A stretch of DNA of 64,000 nt from positions 62,001-126,000 of the forward strand of contig MU859145.1 of assembly GCA_033297205.1 (NCBI GenBank). The letters run 5' to 3'. Shown here piece by piece: positions 11,426 through 21,775 of this stretch. Within the stretch, counting starts at the first letter, position 1; each line of letters starts with the position of its first letter. A program made the position numbers and the translations under genes. Under the pieces are notes generated by a model. That model was not told the origin of the DNA, did not search any database, and worked only from the letters and a program-made list of their open reading frames with translations. Origin of the DNA: Pseudoneurospora amorphoporcata (Eukaryota; Ascomycota; Sordariomycetes; Sordariales; Sordariaceae).

Positions 11426-12104
11426 AGCTGTCTTTGTAGCTAGTGCGATGGTTTGAAAATGCTTAGTCACCTACCTAACGTTGGAAGTTATCATAGTGAA
11501 AGGCTGTGTGGTACTGGAACCCAAGCAGTGATTCATTCCATGTCTTCTATGCCAATATGGACATATCGTCCAAGCTGGGGCTTATAGACTTGCCTGACCG
11601 AAAGTGACCCTAAGGGCGACGCCAACTGCTCTGTTGTTCTTGGATACCTCCATCCACAGAGATACAATAGAGCGAGTTCCTCATCCGGCCTAACCGTCAT
11701 GATACTATGTGGCAGGTCGAGGATGTGCTGGCAGTCTCAAAGATGGTACCCGCCACACTTGACCTTCTGCGTGTTGTGAAGGGGGGGTGCAGCTCTATCC
11801 GTATTGGGATCATTGCAGAGAAAAGGCCCGTACTGTGTAGCTGCCACGCTATCGAGCTCACGGGTAGCATCCTCGTTAGATACTTTGCTCATACCAGGGA
11901 TATGTGTATGATCGTTGTCGCTGACAAGAGGGAGGGCGGTGGTAGCCTTGAAGGCGGCTAGAGCTGTAAGGATAGTAATGAGCTACATGATAGTTAATAA
12001 AGGATATATCCGGTTAGCTTCTCGGTCTTAATTATTGAAGTTGTCAACATTGCCGATCAAGACTCGAGATCAATGCGCCTGCTGCTTAAACCTCGTTGGA
12101 GGGT

Positions 12105-12135
<31 letters not shown>

Positions 12136-13854
12136 GGACTGCATTTTGGAGTTTCACACACATCGAAGGTGTACTAGCACCACCGGAGCAAGTTCCTGCC
12201 ATAATAGGAATGTTACATATGACTTCAGGAGCCTGTGGGGTTGCTGGTGCCCTTGGTAAATTCAATGCTCTATAGATTAACGATCTTGTTCTCACATCAG
12301 CTGAGGGCAACATGAACTGCTGGACAGCTTGGAAACCCTTATTCACTCTGATACGCCCAATCTGCCTTGGAGAACCAAGCAATAAAGCAAAAAGCCAAAG
12401 TGGGCTTCACCACATACTTGATGAGCCGTTGACTTCCACTGAGAGCTCTATAGTGTCATGACATTGACTGGCACATGCCTAAGGAACTGAGATCTGGAAG
12501 AGAACAATAGCCCGTGTTAAGTAAGCCTTCAACTGGCATCCCATACGGCAGAAAACAGTAATCGGCATGCATACACACTACGGGGAACGATATGTTGTTA
12601 CCTCTTTGGGTTTGTTGCAACACCGGCGAAGACTCGTGACCGGAACATTTGCATGCCCAGCCGTATGGCAAGTGTTCGATGCTTTGTTTCATCACCTTGA
12701 GCTGGCCGCTATGGCGGGTGCTGCTGGTGCTGGGACTTTCCTCTAGCCCAGGGGGGATGTGCCTCAACCCCCAGTGGAAATCTCCTTTATTCAACAATTG
12801 CCGAAATAACAATGTATTGTGATCTACCTCATTTTCAAAGAACTTGCCGTCTTTGTTTGTTCGGTGGCTTTCAAGACAATGAGGAGCATGCCGAAACCTA
12901 ATTGAGTTCTTTGTCAGGTGCGGTCTTTCTGGTCGAGGTAGCTAGTTGAGACTTATACTGGACACTAACCCGTTAAAGTTCCCTCGCACGACCGAGTCAC
13001 AGCAGCGTAAAGCTCCCCATCGCAGTCGTGATATAAGGGAGATAATGCGATCTGGTGTTTGGGCAACTGAGCTTCTTGGGCACGGCAGAGTGAGGGTGAA
13101 GGCTAGACGTGCACATCAGTAAAAGAGCCTTGAAACTTGGGCCCATGGAAGAAGGCGACTTACTCGTAACTCTCGTCTCTCATATGACATCCTTGCCCGT
13201 TCAAGCTTCATATGTAAAAGATTAAACATCAAGTTCGTAGACTTGCTCGTCCTATGTCCTTGGAACCGACCGTCTAGCTGTCTTTGACACGGGAAGGCCT
13301 TCAGATTTCTTGACGACAACAGTAGCTCTAGTGATGATATCTTTTAACGGTTCCAATCTAAAAATACCGTCGGCACACAGGCCTCTTTGTCTTCGTTTCC
13401 AAGAAAACACAATGTTTCCATTGTCTTTATTGTCAACAAGCTGGACAAGCTCTCGACAAGCCGATTGACAAAGACAAAAAAAGAACCTCACAGCAGCAAA
13501 GACCGAAGCATGTCTGTATAAATCCTGTAGACGCCGCGCTCGCATAAGGGGCGGGAGCCGCCCCTGGAAAGGCATTGTTTGAACAGTAACAGAACCAGAT
13601 CATACGCAAGAAGCAAGCTCAGAGTGAGTGAACAACACCATTGAGACTTGAACAGCAGTCAGCAAACAACACAACGTCAAACAACGAAACGCCAATACAC
13701 ACACACAAACACACCAAAAAGGAGAAGGCTTACGCTTCCGTATTCTTTTTCCAGGAGAGCATAGCTAAGGTAGCTAGGTAACTTACTAGCTCCCAAAGAA
13801 AAACCAAAGAGACTGCAGACACTCGAAGGAAGCCAGTCTAGCCCAAGCAGCAAC
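11426..13854. other. 2.4-kb gap upstream of the AT-hook gene
   Basis: No gene I can support. It holds a 29-base T run and several frames of about 100 codons without recognisable content (for example minus 13575-13252, which begins with ATG). A long 5' UTR or non-coding transcript for the gene at 13855 is possible. Confidence 0.4.
12107..12135. repeat. 29-base poly(T) run
   Basis: An uninterrupted homopolymer. It lies in a gene-free stretch with no sign of a retroelement body next to it. Confidence 0.95.
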
Positions 13855-16800
13855 ATGGACGGTGACCAACCACCCCCGCCCAGGCCACGGGGACGTCCAA
13901 GAAAAGACGCCCTCAAGGATCCACAACATAGGCCTAGAACTTGGGGCGACCCGAACCTCCCACGTCGTCAGACTCGCGCCCAGCGTCTCCAACAATTGAA
14001 CGATGGAGACGTCCCCCTTTATGAGCTTGGCGATGATGGGCAGGCACGGCTGAACAACAGAGACCAACTTCGCATTCGGAATCGTCAACTGTTGGCCGAT
14101 GGGAACATCCCGCAACTAGGACTGGGAGATAATGGAGAGGTAGCAGTGTTAAATCCAGGGCAGCAAGCTGGGCAACAACCAGCACCGCCGCCAGAACCTC
14201 AGCCGGAGCCGGAGGAGGGAGGAGGCCAGGAGGCCGAGGCAGGGTCAGGATCCGACGAAGACCCAGAACGGCGGGGTAGAGGTTCGAATCAAGATGGAGA
14301 TGGAGGTACTGATTCCAGCGACAGCAGTTCAGACTCCGAAGAAGACTCAGAACCAGAGCCAGAGCCAGAGCCAGCTCAGCCCCGAACACCAAGTCCCCGT
14401 CCTCAAACGCCTCCCCAATCACTACCAGGGTATATCACTCACGGGTCATCTCCCGCCCAACCTCAACTCCCACAAACCCCAGCCCAACAACTCGGTTTTG
14501 CGGCGGTCAATATCAATAACCTGCCCCCCGGCGTCGAAATATCACCCGGTGACTCCGCTATCGACGTCCGGTCTCCCGAACCTGAACCTGAACAGCCACC
14601 CCCGCCAGTACCGTTATTTAGTCCGAATCTGAATCAGGCATGGGATCAAGTAGATGACCATGACTTGGATCTAGAAGGCGATGACTCGGAAGATGGAATT
14701 TTTGGCCTGGGCCATGGAACGCCAGGACCGGGAATGCCTGGTTATGTTAACCCGCAGCCAGTGTCGCCTTTGCAGCTAAATGCGGGGGCAAACTGGGCTG
14801 GGGAGGGCAATGACAGTCCTCCACGGCATTATCCTGTCCCGGCTGGGTTTGTCCCGGGGGGTTGGGGTGGCAGCTTTGTCAATATGGGGCAGCAGCAGGG
14901 ACCTCAAGCTGTCTCTCCGGTTGCTAATGATGCAGGAAATCGGGCAGAGGAGCCCCCTGTTCTTAGTTATAATGGAGCGAACGTGCAAGAGGGACCGTTG
15001 AACAATCATGGCAATACGGATGAGGAGGAAAGTTCTGGTGACGAGAGTGAAGGTGCAGCTGCCGCACGTTATGGAGAAGAACCGTCTAAGAGTTCGTCGT
15101 CGTCTTCTTCTTCGTCAGACGAAGGGGATAAATATGCAGCTGGTGGGCATGACCAAGGAGAATCGTCTGACAGTTCATCGTCATCGTCTTCTTCATCGTC
15201 GTCGTCGTCGTCATCATCATCAGATGATAGCGAAGACCCCCCAGAGGGGGGTAACCAGTACGATCACCACCCCATCGAAGGTGAATGGAACTTCAATGAT
15301 AGTGAAGAGGACCTGTTTGGCGATGATGATGATGATGATGATGATGATGAGGACGAGCAAGAGTTGCCGCAGTTGCCGCCGTTGAATGATCAGGGGCAAC
15401 AACCACAGCAGGAACAGGAACCTGCTCCAGCCGGCGAGGAGCCTAGACCGCCTAGGTCTAGTTCGCTTCCCGATTTCGACGACGAGCAATGGGAACAAGA
15501 GGAACAGGAACTGCGGCGCCGTAACCAAAGGAGCAGCCCGCTTCGTTGGTTCGAGAGGGGCCACGCGGTACGGCGCCAGCCTCTGGGCGACCTCGCAATA
15601 CTGCCCGAACACCTTCAGGGCCACGACTCTGTGGAGAATAACGCCCTCCGCTGGTCCAGGCCCTCTCTCGACTTTGGCAGATATAGCCGTGCACCGGCAC
15701 TGCCGTCAGATTTTAGCTCTGAGGAAGATTGGGATGAGTATCCCGAGGATGAAACGGAGTCGAACAAGTCTGGTTGCACCGGCTCATCATCAACATCGAA
15801 GTCTGGGGGCTCGTCCGATAGTGACGACGAGCTCCCTCCCGTTGCTATGCCTGTGAATGGCACGAGAGTTAGCTCTGAAGGTTCTTCTTCTGTGGGACGA
15901 TCCTCGCCCATTCACCAACGATCAACTCCTCCATCTTCTCCGCCCCCTCGCCAACCTACTAGCCCTTGTCCTTCCTCTCCCAAAAGAAACCGCAAGAAGG
16001 GAAGGCCCGTTCCATATCGCCTGAATCTTGCAATCGAACCCCAAGAGACAGAGCGGACCGACTGGTGGCGCGATCTCGAACTCGCCGACGACATGGCCGC
16101 TCGAACAGCGCGCTCCAATGCGCCTCCTCCGTCGGCTGGTATTAATACTACCGCCACGAACACCAAGCTAGGCCAACAACCCCCGACCAACACAAGCAAA
16201 GACACCCCCAAAGAGCAACAGCAACAACGCCCAACAACCCCCATTCGCAAGCCGTCCCTCCGCCGCAACAGCGCCGGTCCCTTCCACCAAGCCGAATACC
16301 CCTCCACCACCGTCTTCCGCGAAGACTTCACCTTCGTTCCCCGAGATGGCCGTTGCTCAGGTCCCAGCAGCGTCTCCGGCGATGACGGCGGTAGTTACAG
16401 AACCATGCCCGACTACACGGGGCAAGGCGACCAGGACATCAGCCCGCAGACCGAGAACCCGCCCAAGGTTCCTCAGACAGGCCACGTCGTACCCGGCACT
16501 CGCGAGGCGAGGGTGCAAGTTGGTGGTAGAGGGTTTCCTCAGGTTCACAAAGATAAGGGGGTTAAGGTATGTGATCCGGGTGATGCCTCGGAGGAGTCTT
16601 CGAGCGAGGAGGATGAATCGCTGAGCGAGGGAAAAATAACCCCGACCAATCGTCGACGTTCAGGAATCAACTGTCCCGTCTTTTCGACAGAGAGTTACTT
16701 GCAGAGGCAGCAGCAGCAGCAGCGGCAGCGGGAGGATGAGCGTCGACAAGAAGCTGAAGAGCGAGCCGGAAAATATTACCAATACAACCCGCGGTACGAC

Positions 16801-17415
16801 GAGGGTTATACTGGTGGGCTCACGGGCAGTGCCATACCTGCGTGGATGAGTGGCGCCGCCGGGGAGACGGATATATCATCGCTTCCCAGGACTTCATGGA
16901 TCAGTCAGGCGTCGTTGACTGATAGCTCCTCCCTCGCTAAAACGTCCTCTTCCACTTCTGCAAAGCGAAGTATTCTGTCCATCTCGGATTATGATGACGA
17001 TGATTCGGATGAGTCCATCGGCAGATTGTCAAAGAGGGTTCGCTCATTTCCTGACCCTGTCTCTCCGAAACGACCACGCCCTTCTGATGAGGACGAAGCG
17101 GGGGAGGGTGGTTCCAGCAAGCGGCCTTGTATGGCGCCACGTACTGCCTTGGGCGCCAACTTTGTGGGTTTCGCCGGCCAGCAAGCAGATGCAGAAGATG
17201 CGCAGGACTCTGAGGTGTACGACCCCGCGATGATTGAGAGCGAGGAGTACGATCCAAGGACAGTTGGACTGCCTCGACTTCATGGCAGCCAGGGTTCGAG
17301 GCTCAGAGCGAGTAGTGTCGCTGGGGTGGCCCAGAGTCGCCATCGATCGACCGAGTATGACCCGGTAACTGAACGGGAGGAGGAAGGGTATGATCCCAAG
17401 CATCCTTCTCCTTGA
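13855..17415 (+). CDS. Large acidic, Ser/Pro-rich protein with N-terminal AT-hook
   Basis: A single 1186-codon frame starting at ATG 13855. Function is not recognised. Residues 10-17 read RPRGRPRK, a canonical AT-hook core for minor-groove binding. Next come two imperfect 19-residue repeats (DGDVPLYELGDDGQ and DGNIPQLGLGDNGE, residues about 51-105). The middle is strongly acidic, with a serine run of about 17 (residues about 445-460) and an aspartate run of 9-10 (about 490-500). The C-terminal half is Arg/Ser/Pro-rich with a short glutamine run, and the last 70 residues carry four YDP motifs (VYDP, EYDP, EYDP, GYDP). Nearly all of it looks disordered. A chromatin or nuclear role is inferred from the AT-hook and acidity only. 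It converges on the Psf2 gene. Confidence 0.75.
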   Translation: MDGDQPPPPRPRGRPRKDALKDPQHRPRTWGDPNLPRRQTRAQRLQQLNDGDVPLYELGDDGQARLNNRDQLRIRNRQLLADGNIPQLGLGDNGEVAVLNPGQQAGQQPAPPPEPQPEPEEGGGQEAEAGSGSDEDPERRGRGSNQDGDGGTDSSDSSSDSEEDSEPEPEPEPAQPRTPSPRPQTPPQSLPGYITHGSSPAQPQLPQTPAQQLGFAAVNINNLPPGVEISPGDSAIDVRSPEPEPEQPPPPVPLFSPNLNQAWDQVDDHDLDLEGDDSEDGIFGLGHGTPGPGMPGYVNPQPVSPLQLNAGANWAGEGNDSPPRHYPVPAGFVPGGWGGSFVNMGQQQGPQAVSPVANDAGNRAEEPPVLSYNGANVQEGPLNNHGNTDEEESSGDESEGAAAARYGEEPSKSSSSSSSSSDEGDKYAAGGHDQGESSDSSSSSSSSSSSSSSSSSDDSEDPPEGGNQYDHHPIEGEWNFNDSEEDLFGDDDDDDDDDEDEQELPQLPPLNDQGQQPQQEQEPAPAGEEPRPPRSSSLPDFDDEQWEQEEQELRRRNQRSSPLRWFERGHAVRRQPLGDLAILPEHLQGHDSVENNALRWSRPSLDFGRYSRAPALPSDFSSEEDWDEYPEDETESNKSGCTGSSSTSKSGGSSDSDDELPPVAMPVNGTRVSSEGSSSVGRSSPIHQRSTPPSSPPPRQPTSPCPSSPKRNRKKGRPVPYRLNLAIEPQETERTDWWRDLELADDMAARTARSNAPPPSAGINTTATNTKLGQQPPTNTSKDTPKEQQQQRPTTPIRKPSLRRNSAGPFHQAEYPSTTVFREDFTFVPRDGRCSGPSSVSGDDGGSYRTMPDYTGQGDQDISPQTENPPKVPQTGHVVPGTREARVQVGGRGFPQVHKDKGVKVCDPGDASEESSSEEDESLSEGKITPTNRRRSGINCPVFSTESYLQRQQQQQRQREDERRQEAEERAGKYYQYNPRYDEGYTGGLTGSAIPAWMSGAAGETDISSLPRTSWISQASLTDSSSLAKTSSSTSAKRSILSISDYDDDDSDESIGRLSKRVRSFPDPVSPKRPRPSDEDEAGEGGSSKRPCMAPRTALGANFVGFAGQQADAEDAQDSEVYDPAMIESEEYDPRTVGLPRLHGSQGSRLRASSVAGVAQSRHRSTEYDPVTEREEEGYDPKHPSP

Positions 17416-18092
17416 GCTCGTCACCCTCATCCGGAGCCACAACCAGTGGTGAAGATAACGACAAAGACCTGAGACTTAGCGGAGGCTTTTGCTGCCAGGG
17501 AGGGGGCGTGATCAGCAGATCGGGCTGTTGGACTGGGGACTCTTTTAGAGGGATTGGGTAGTCGCCATCGACTGCTTCGATAGCAACACAAAGAGGTAGC
17601 GTACGTGGAAAAAAGGAAGTCATGATAAGAGGTGTGGTTTGAAGAAGAAGACAGATCAGAAATAGATAGAGAGCGTGATGCAGTGAGCCATGTCCTGCAG
17701 TTTCACGTCAGCATAAGATGGGCGTCTATGGGAAGATAGTAGAATGTATTTCTGGTGTTATTGATGGGTGCAATATGTGATTCCGCTGGCCGGATGGAGA
17801 GAAACGCACCTTACTTTTTTTCTTTTTTTTGTTCTGTGCATATTTGGATATAGTCATGATATTGGATGTTCTGTCATCTCGTTGTACAATCGCCTGTCGC
17901 CTGTGTATAGACTTGCCTTGCATTCGTTTCCATGTCTCCCTGGGTATCTCATTGTTGACCACGTTGCTTGGGCATAAGCCTTTGTGACCCGGCCTTGGTG
18001 TTTTCAAGGAAGTGCGAGTCCGACTCCCCTGGTCGTCCACCTCCTTCCTTCAAGCTTAATGGTGGCCTCCTCGGTAATCCGGCCATGCAGCC
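17416..18092. other. Convergent 3' region (AT-hook gene / Psf2)
   Basis: Should carry both 3' UTRs. A 106-codon minus-strand frame (17623-17303) starts with ATG and overlaps the end of the AT-hook gene. It is unrecognised and not called. Confidence 0.45.
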
Positions 18093-18996
18093 TCAAAGGC
18101 CCATATCCTCATCACTATCCTCATCCCCATCGCCACCATACTCGCCACCCCTCCTGGCCTCCTCTTCCTCCTCCCTCCTCGTCGCCTCAGCACTAGCTCC
18201 GATCTTCCTCACACCGTCCACTAAGCCCGCCAGAAAGGCTCTGTTTTCAGCCAACTCCATAGCGCCCACACCACGCAGCGTCAACCAGGCATCACCAAAG
18301 CCTTCCAACGCCGATGTACTGCTGCGCATCTTGGCAGCACGCACCTCTACCAGATCCCGCAGGAGTGAGCGCACCTCGCCCGCCGGGGCGGGCATATCAT
18401 CGCCGGCGTGCGTGAGCAAGGCCTCAGCAACCTCTAGCCAGTGGTATGGGAGGTATCCGGCGGGGGACTCGGCGACGTTGGAGGGGAGGAAGGGCGGAGA
18501 TAAGATATCTTGTTGTTGTTGTTGTTGTTGTTGGGAGTCTTGTGTTTGCGAAAAGTCATCGAGATAACTGGCGTGGTGGTTTAGCCGGCGCGCGGTGCCG
18601 GGCTGGGAGTACAGAGCGCGCGAGGGAGGGGGTGGTGGCGCGGAGAAGGCTTCGGGGTCTTCTTTTGTTTCGCGGTGGATAATCTCGGCGAGGGAGGCCG
18701 GGTGCATCCATGCTGGAGGGACGATGTTGGCGCGGCGCTGCTTCTTGAGGAGGAGGGCGAGCCAGAGGGGCAGTTGGGCGCGGTGGGGAGGACGGAGTTG
18801 TGGTGTTCGTCCCTGTTGTATCAGCAAGTCAATTGGTGTCCCCAATCATTGGGACAAGGCGAGGATAGTAAAGATCACATACACTAAGTAGATCGATGGT
18901 GTCCAGGCGCTGACGTGGGACAACGGTTACCATTTCCATCTCGGCGAGGAAGGCGACCTCATTCTGGGTCAGCCCTGGGGGCAGTGGGAGCGCCAT
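18093..18996 (-). CDS. psf2: DNA replication complex GINS subunit Psf2
   Basis: Two minus-strand exons, 18996-18883 and 18812-18093, with a GTATGT donor and an ACAACAG acceptor, phase 0; 277 residues. The N-terminus MALPLPPGLTQNEVAFLAEM, then VTVVPRQRLDTIDLL and after the splice LPLWLALLLKKQRRANIVPP, are the Psf2 signature. GINS (Sld5, Psf1, Psf2, Psf3) binds Cdc45 and Mcm2-7 to form the replicative helicase. The middle contains a poor-complexity insert with eight glutamines (DSQ8DIL), and the C-terminus has an acidic tail (GDGDEDSDEDMGL), making it longer than the roughly 200 residues usual for the family. The core LPYHWLEVAEALL is intact, so it is presumably functional. Confidence 0.95.
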
Positions 18997-19621
18997 TGTG
19001 TTTTCCGTGGTTGCGTAGCTAGGTCGTAAAACAGGCTATCACCTCATTTTCGCTCGGTTTCAGCGTCCGCTGATCGAGTGGTGAAGGCGTCGAGATATTC
19101 TGGCGTAAACGATGGTGTTGAGGAGACCAACCAACCCGCACCTCAGTGGGAGAGCAGAATTCGCGGGGCACATCTGCCCATACAGTGCATCTCACAGGGC
19201 TGCAAGGGATGGCTACAGGGACATGCACCTTCAGTGGGTCAGCAGACTCCACATTTCACCATCCCTTCCTCTAGAATAGGGGTTAGGGTTCTGCGTGTAC
19301 ATTCAGGTACGTCTGCACCATCGAACATGACGACGTTCAATATGGCATATGTAAGGTGAGATTACGCTTCAGTTATGGAGCGAAACGGATCAATGAGATA
19401 TCTAAACACCTAGGAAGGTTGATGACAGGTGTCGAGTTAACGAATAAACCAGTATACCTAGGTAACTATGTCATGACTTTGGAAACTATCGAAAAATACT
19501 CCAGATGCGTCGTCGCTAGGTAACCAGGAAGTCGAAAATAAACCATCGAGAAAGAAAAAAAATAAACATTGTGTTTCCAACACCAACAACAACCAGGTGA
19601 AGTACCCCACCACCACTGAGG
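18997..19621. other. Intergenic region, Psf2 promoter side
   Basis: Contains the Psf2 5' flank and the 3' end region of the C2H2 gene. A short GGGGTTAGGGTT at about 19276-19287 resembles telomeric repeats but is far too short to matter. Nothing else seen. Confidence 0.45.
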
Positions 19622-20590
19622 TCAGTTTTTGTTACTCCTCCTCTTTACCTGTTTTGCCAGTCCATGTGTCCGTTGACCGTGACGCACGAGACCGTCTTTC
19701 CTAGCAAAGTCCATTGGGCAATGCGGGCAAGGGAACCGCTTGACGGAAAGCGCGTATTCCTCTGCTTGGTCCTTGTGCTGAGCTACGATATGTCTGTCCA
19801 GCTCTGCCTGGTAGGCATGCCCCTTAGCGCAAATCGAACACTTTATTGGCTTTTCCTTTCTCCGTCGATGTCGGCTGTCATCGACCGCGTTAGTCAGCGG
19901 ATTAGGAGCAAATAAGTTAAATCTGGGTTTTACTTACGCAGACAACTTGGGACTGTGACCTGAATGATCTGTTGGTGTTGGGTCGTTCTGAGCTTGTTCA
20001 TAGGACGACTCTGGGTGTGCTTGAGCATCCTCGGGTAGTGGGCCGTCCATAAGCACAACTGGCAAGCCTGGCATCGCGTTGGTGAACACAGCCGGAGCCT
20101 GCAAATTCTGAAGCTGCAATCCATTCGCGGAAGCATTTCTGTGGTTGAGTGGCATGTATGGGAGAGGCATGCTTGGTGGTGTCTCTAGAAACCCAACAGA
20201 AGAAGGTGAGTCTTGAGATGGTATGGGCGAAAATCGGAGAGAGGGGGATTGAGAGTATGTCGGGGAACCAGATGGAAAGAAGTGAGCTTGCTGTTCGTAT
20301 GTCGGAAGATTCGCTGGAAGATTATTGAAAACTTCTAAGGTCAGATAAGGGTCGATTGTTGGCTCAATAGTGCGTGATGTTTGTTGGAATGTGCCGGACG
20401 GAAGCATGAGAGCTTGGGCTTGGGATATGGAAGGGTTTTCGTTGAAGAGGCAGAAATCCACTTCTCCAAGGCCCCCGGGGAGTGACCACAAGCTACCATC
20501 AGTCCACTCCCACTGTTCGTCACCCCAAGCCCACAAGGCTTCCCCGGAGAGCATCTCTGATGAGGCGCAGCGCAGTTGCTGTTGATTCAT
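19622..20590 (-). CDS. C2H2 zinc-finger protein with two C-terminal fingers
   Basis: Two minus-strand exons, 20590-19938 and 19874-19622 (63 bp intron, GTAAGT donor, CTGACTAAC branch, CAG acceptor); 301 residues. The first 217 residues are Ser/Pro/Gln-rich with Trp-rich patches (EALWAWGDEQWEWTDG) typical of activation-type disordered regions. The fingers follow a basic stretch: CSIC-x12-H-x4-H (residues about 230-251) and CPHC-x12-H-x4-H (about 267-288), joined by a 15-residue linker rather than the standard TGEKP. A DNA-binding regulator is inferred; the target is unknown. ATG 20590 (MNQQQLRC) is the first in-frame ATG; upstream in-frame codons lack one. A possible extra donor (CAGGTAAAG) just before the stop leaves the exact C-terminus slightly uncertain. 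Confidence 0.85.
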
Positions 20591-21282
20591 GATGACAATC
20601 ACCAAGCCAGAATCCGAAGCTCGGAGACTTGCGTTGGGGTTGTACAAGCGGTGTTGTTAGTGGTTGTGATGTAGCGCTGTTAATGTGTTTATTGTTCGCA
20701 GTCCGAGGCTTTACGGATGCAGTGTTGACCTTTTTTCGACGTATCAAGGTCACGCAATCTTTAGGAACCCAATTGGTGAGCTATTCGTCTCGAAGCCTCT
20801 CCCAATTCTTTTGCGAAATTTGCATACCTGGTCCAAGGAAAAACGTGGGCTTATTTTCCTCCATCATCTCTTCCCTTTTGTCCCGTTGTGTCACCACCAA
20901 CCGATAATCTCGCTTTTCCAGAGAGCCATGTCGTTCCCACAACCAATTCTTGCTTTGAAGTTGATGATAGTGTACTATCCCCTGCCATACTCACAAGGCT
21001 TCTGACTGCGAGCACGGAGGCACGACAATCTCCATTGTGAGTGACCGAGGAGTCATACGTTCTCATTGCGTTCGCCGGAGATGGTTGGAGTCCGAATGAC
21101 CCCCGAAGAGCAGATGTTCGAAGTCGTGTAGACATGTGTTTCTGGGGAGTCTGCGAAATCCGACGTCTGGTTAATCTCCTTGCACTATGCATTGCAGGTG
21201 ATGTTTGTACGTACAAAGCGGTCAGGGAAGAAGACAATTTGCCTGGCTCGATGGCCCATGGTGTTTTTGTTGGCGCCGCACA

Positions 21283-21430
21283 GCAAGCCGAATTGGGAAT
21301 ATCTGCCTGCTGTCTGAGAGAGGGTAACCAACGACTTGTATGTCGCCCTGGAGCTAGTTACAAGTCGTTCGCTGAAAGAGCTCTCGCTTCCCCTCTCTCA
21401 GACAGCAGATATTCCTTATTCGACTTGCCG
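21283..21430. repeat. Imperfect inverted repeat / long hairpin
   Basis: The left arm starting near 21283 and the reverse complement of the right arm ending near 21430 share GCAAG, CGAAT, GGAATATCTGC and TGTCTGAGAGAGGG in the same order, about 40 bp with a 4-base CTGC duplication in the left arm. An inner 11-base pair (AACGACTTGTA and its complement at about 21359-21369) lengthens the stem. It could be a MITE remnant or a structured RNA; no target-site duplication was identified. Confidence 0.8.
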
Positions 21431-21673
21431 TGCGAGCCTTTTCTTTTCCCGAGGAAGCGGGAGCTTGTTGCTGTTGTGGTAGTGTCACTAGAAGTGGGCG
21501 TTTTGAGGGATGCGTGACCTCCACAAGCAGCGTCGACAACCCCGGGAAGAAGAGAGAGAGAAGTAAGTAGGTGAGTTAAGGAGAGAAAAGAAGAAAACAA
21601 GAGCCAAAATCGGGAGGGAAGGCGCAGGATTTAAACAAACCGAGCCCCTCCATCGACGAACATGGTTGGTGGG

Positions 21674-21775
21674 CTCGCCCAGGACATAATTGTTGAGACC
21701 CAGATGGCCTGTCCAGTGGGCTGATTGCCCGCCAACGATACGGCCAAAGGTCTCAAGAATTATGTCCTGGGCGAG
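21674..21775. repeat. Inverted repeat, 27-bp arms
   Basis: Arms 21674-21700 and 21749-21775 are complementary over 27 bases with one mismatch, around a 48-base loop. It lies 244 bp from the previous foldback but does not share its sequence. Confidence 0.85.

Noticed and set aside
12456..12812. 118-codon minus-strand frame in the 11.4-13.8 kb gap
   Set aside because: The frame opens with a non-ATG codon and the product resembles nothing; treated as chance.
14280..14292. GGTTCGAATC, a tRNA B-box match
   Set aside because: It lies within the coding sequence of the AT-hook gene, and no tRNA arms can be drawn around it.
17303..17623. 106-codon minus-strand ATG frame overlapping the end of the AT-hook gene
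   Set aside because: Overlaps a strong gene in antisense, has no known features, and is likely a by-product of that gene's composition.
19274..19290. GGGGTTAGGGTT, telomere-like repeat
   Set aside because: Fewer than two full units; not evidence of an interstitial telomere.
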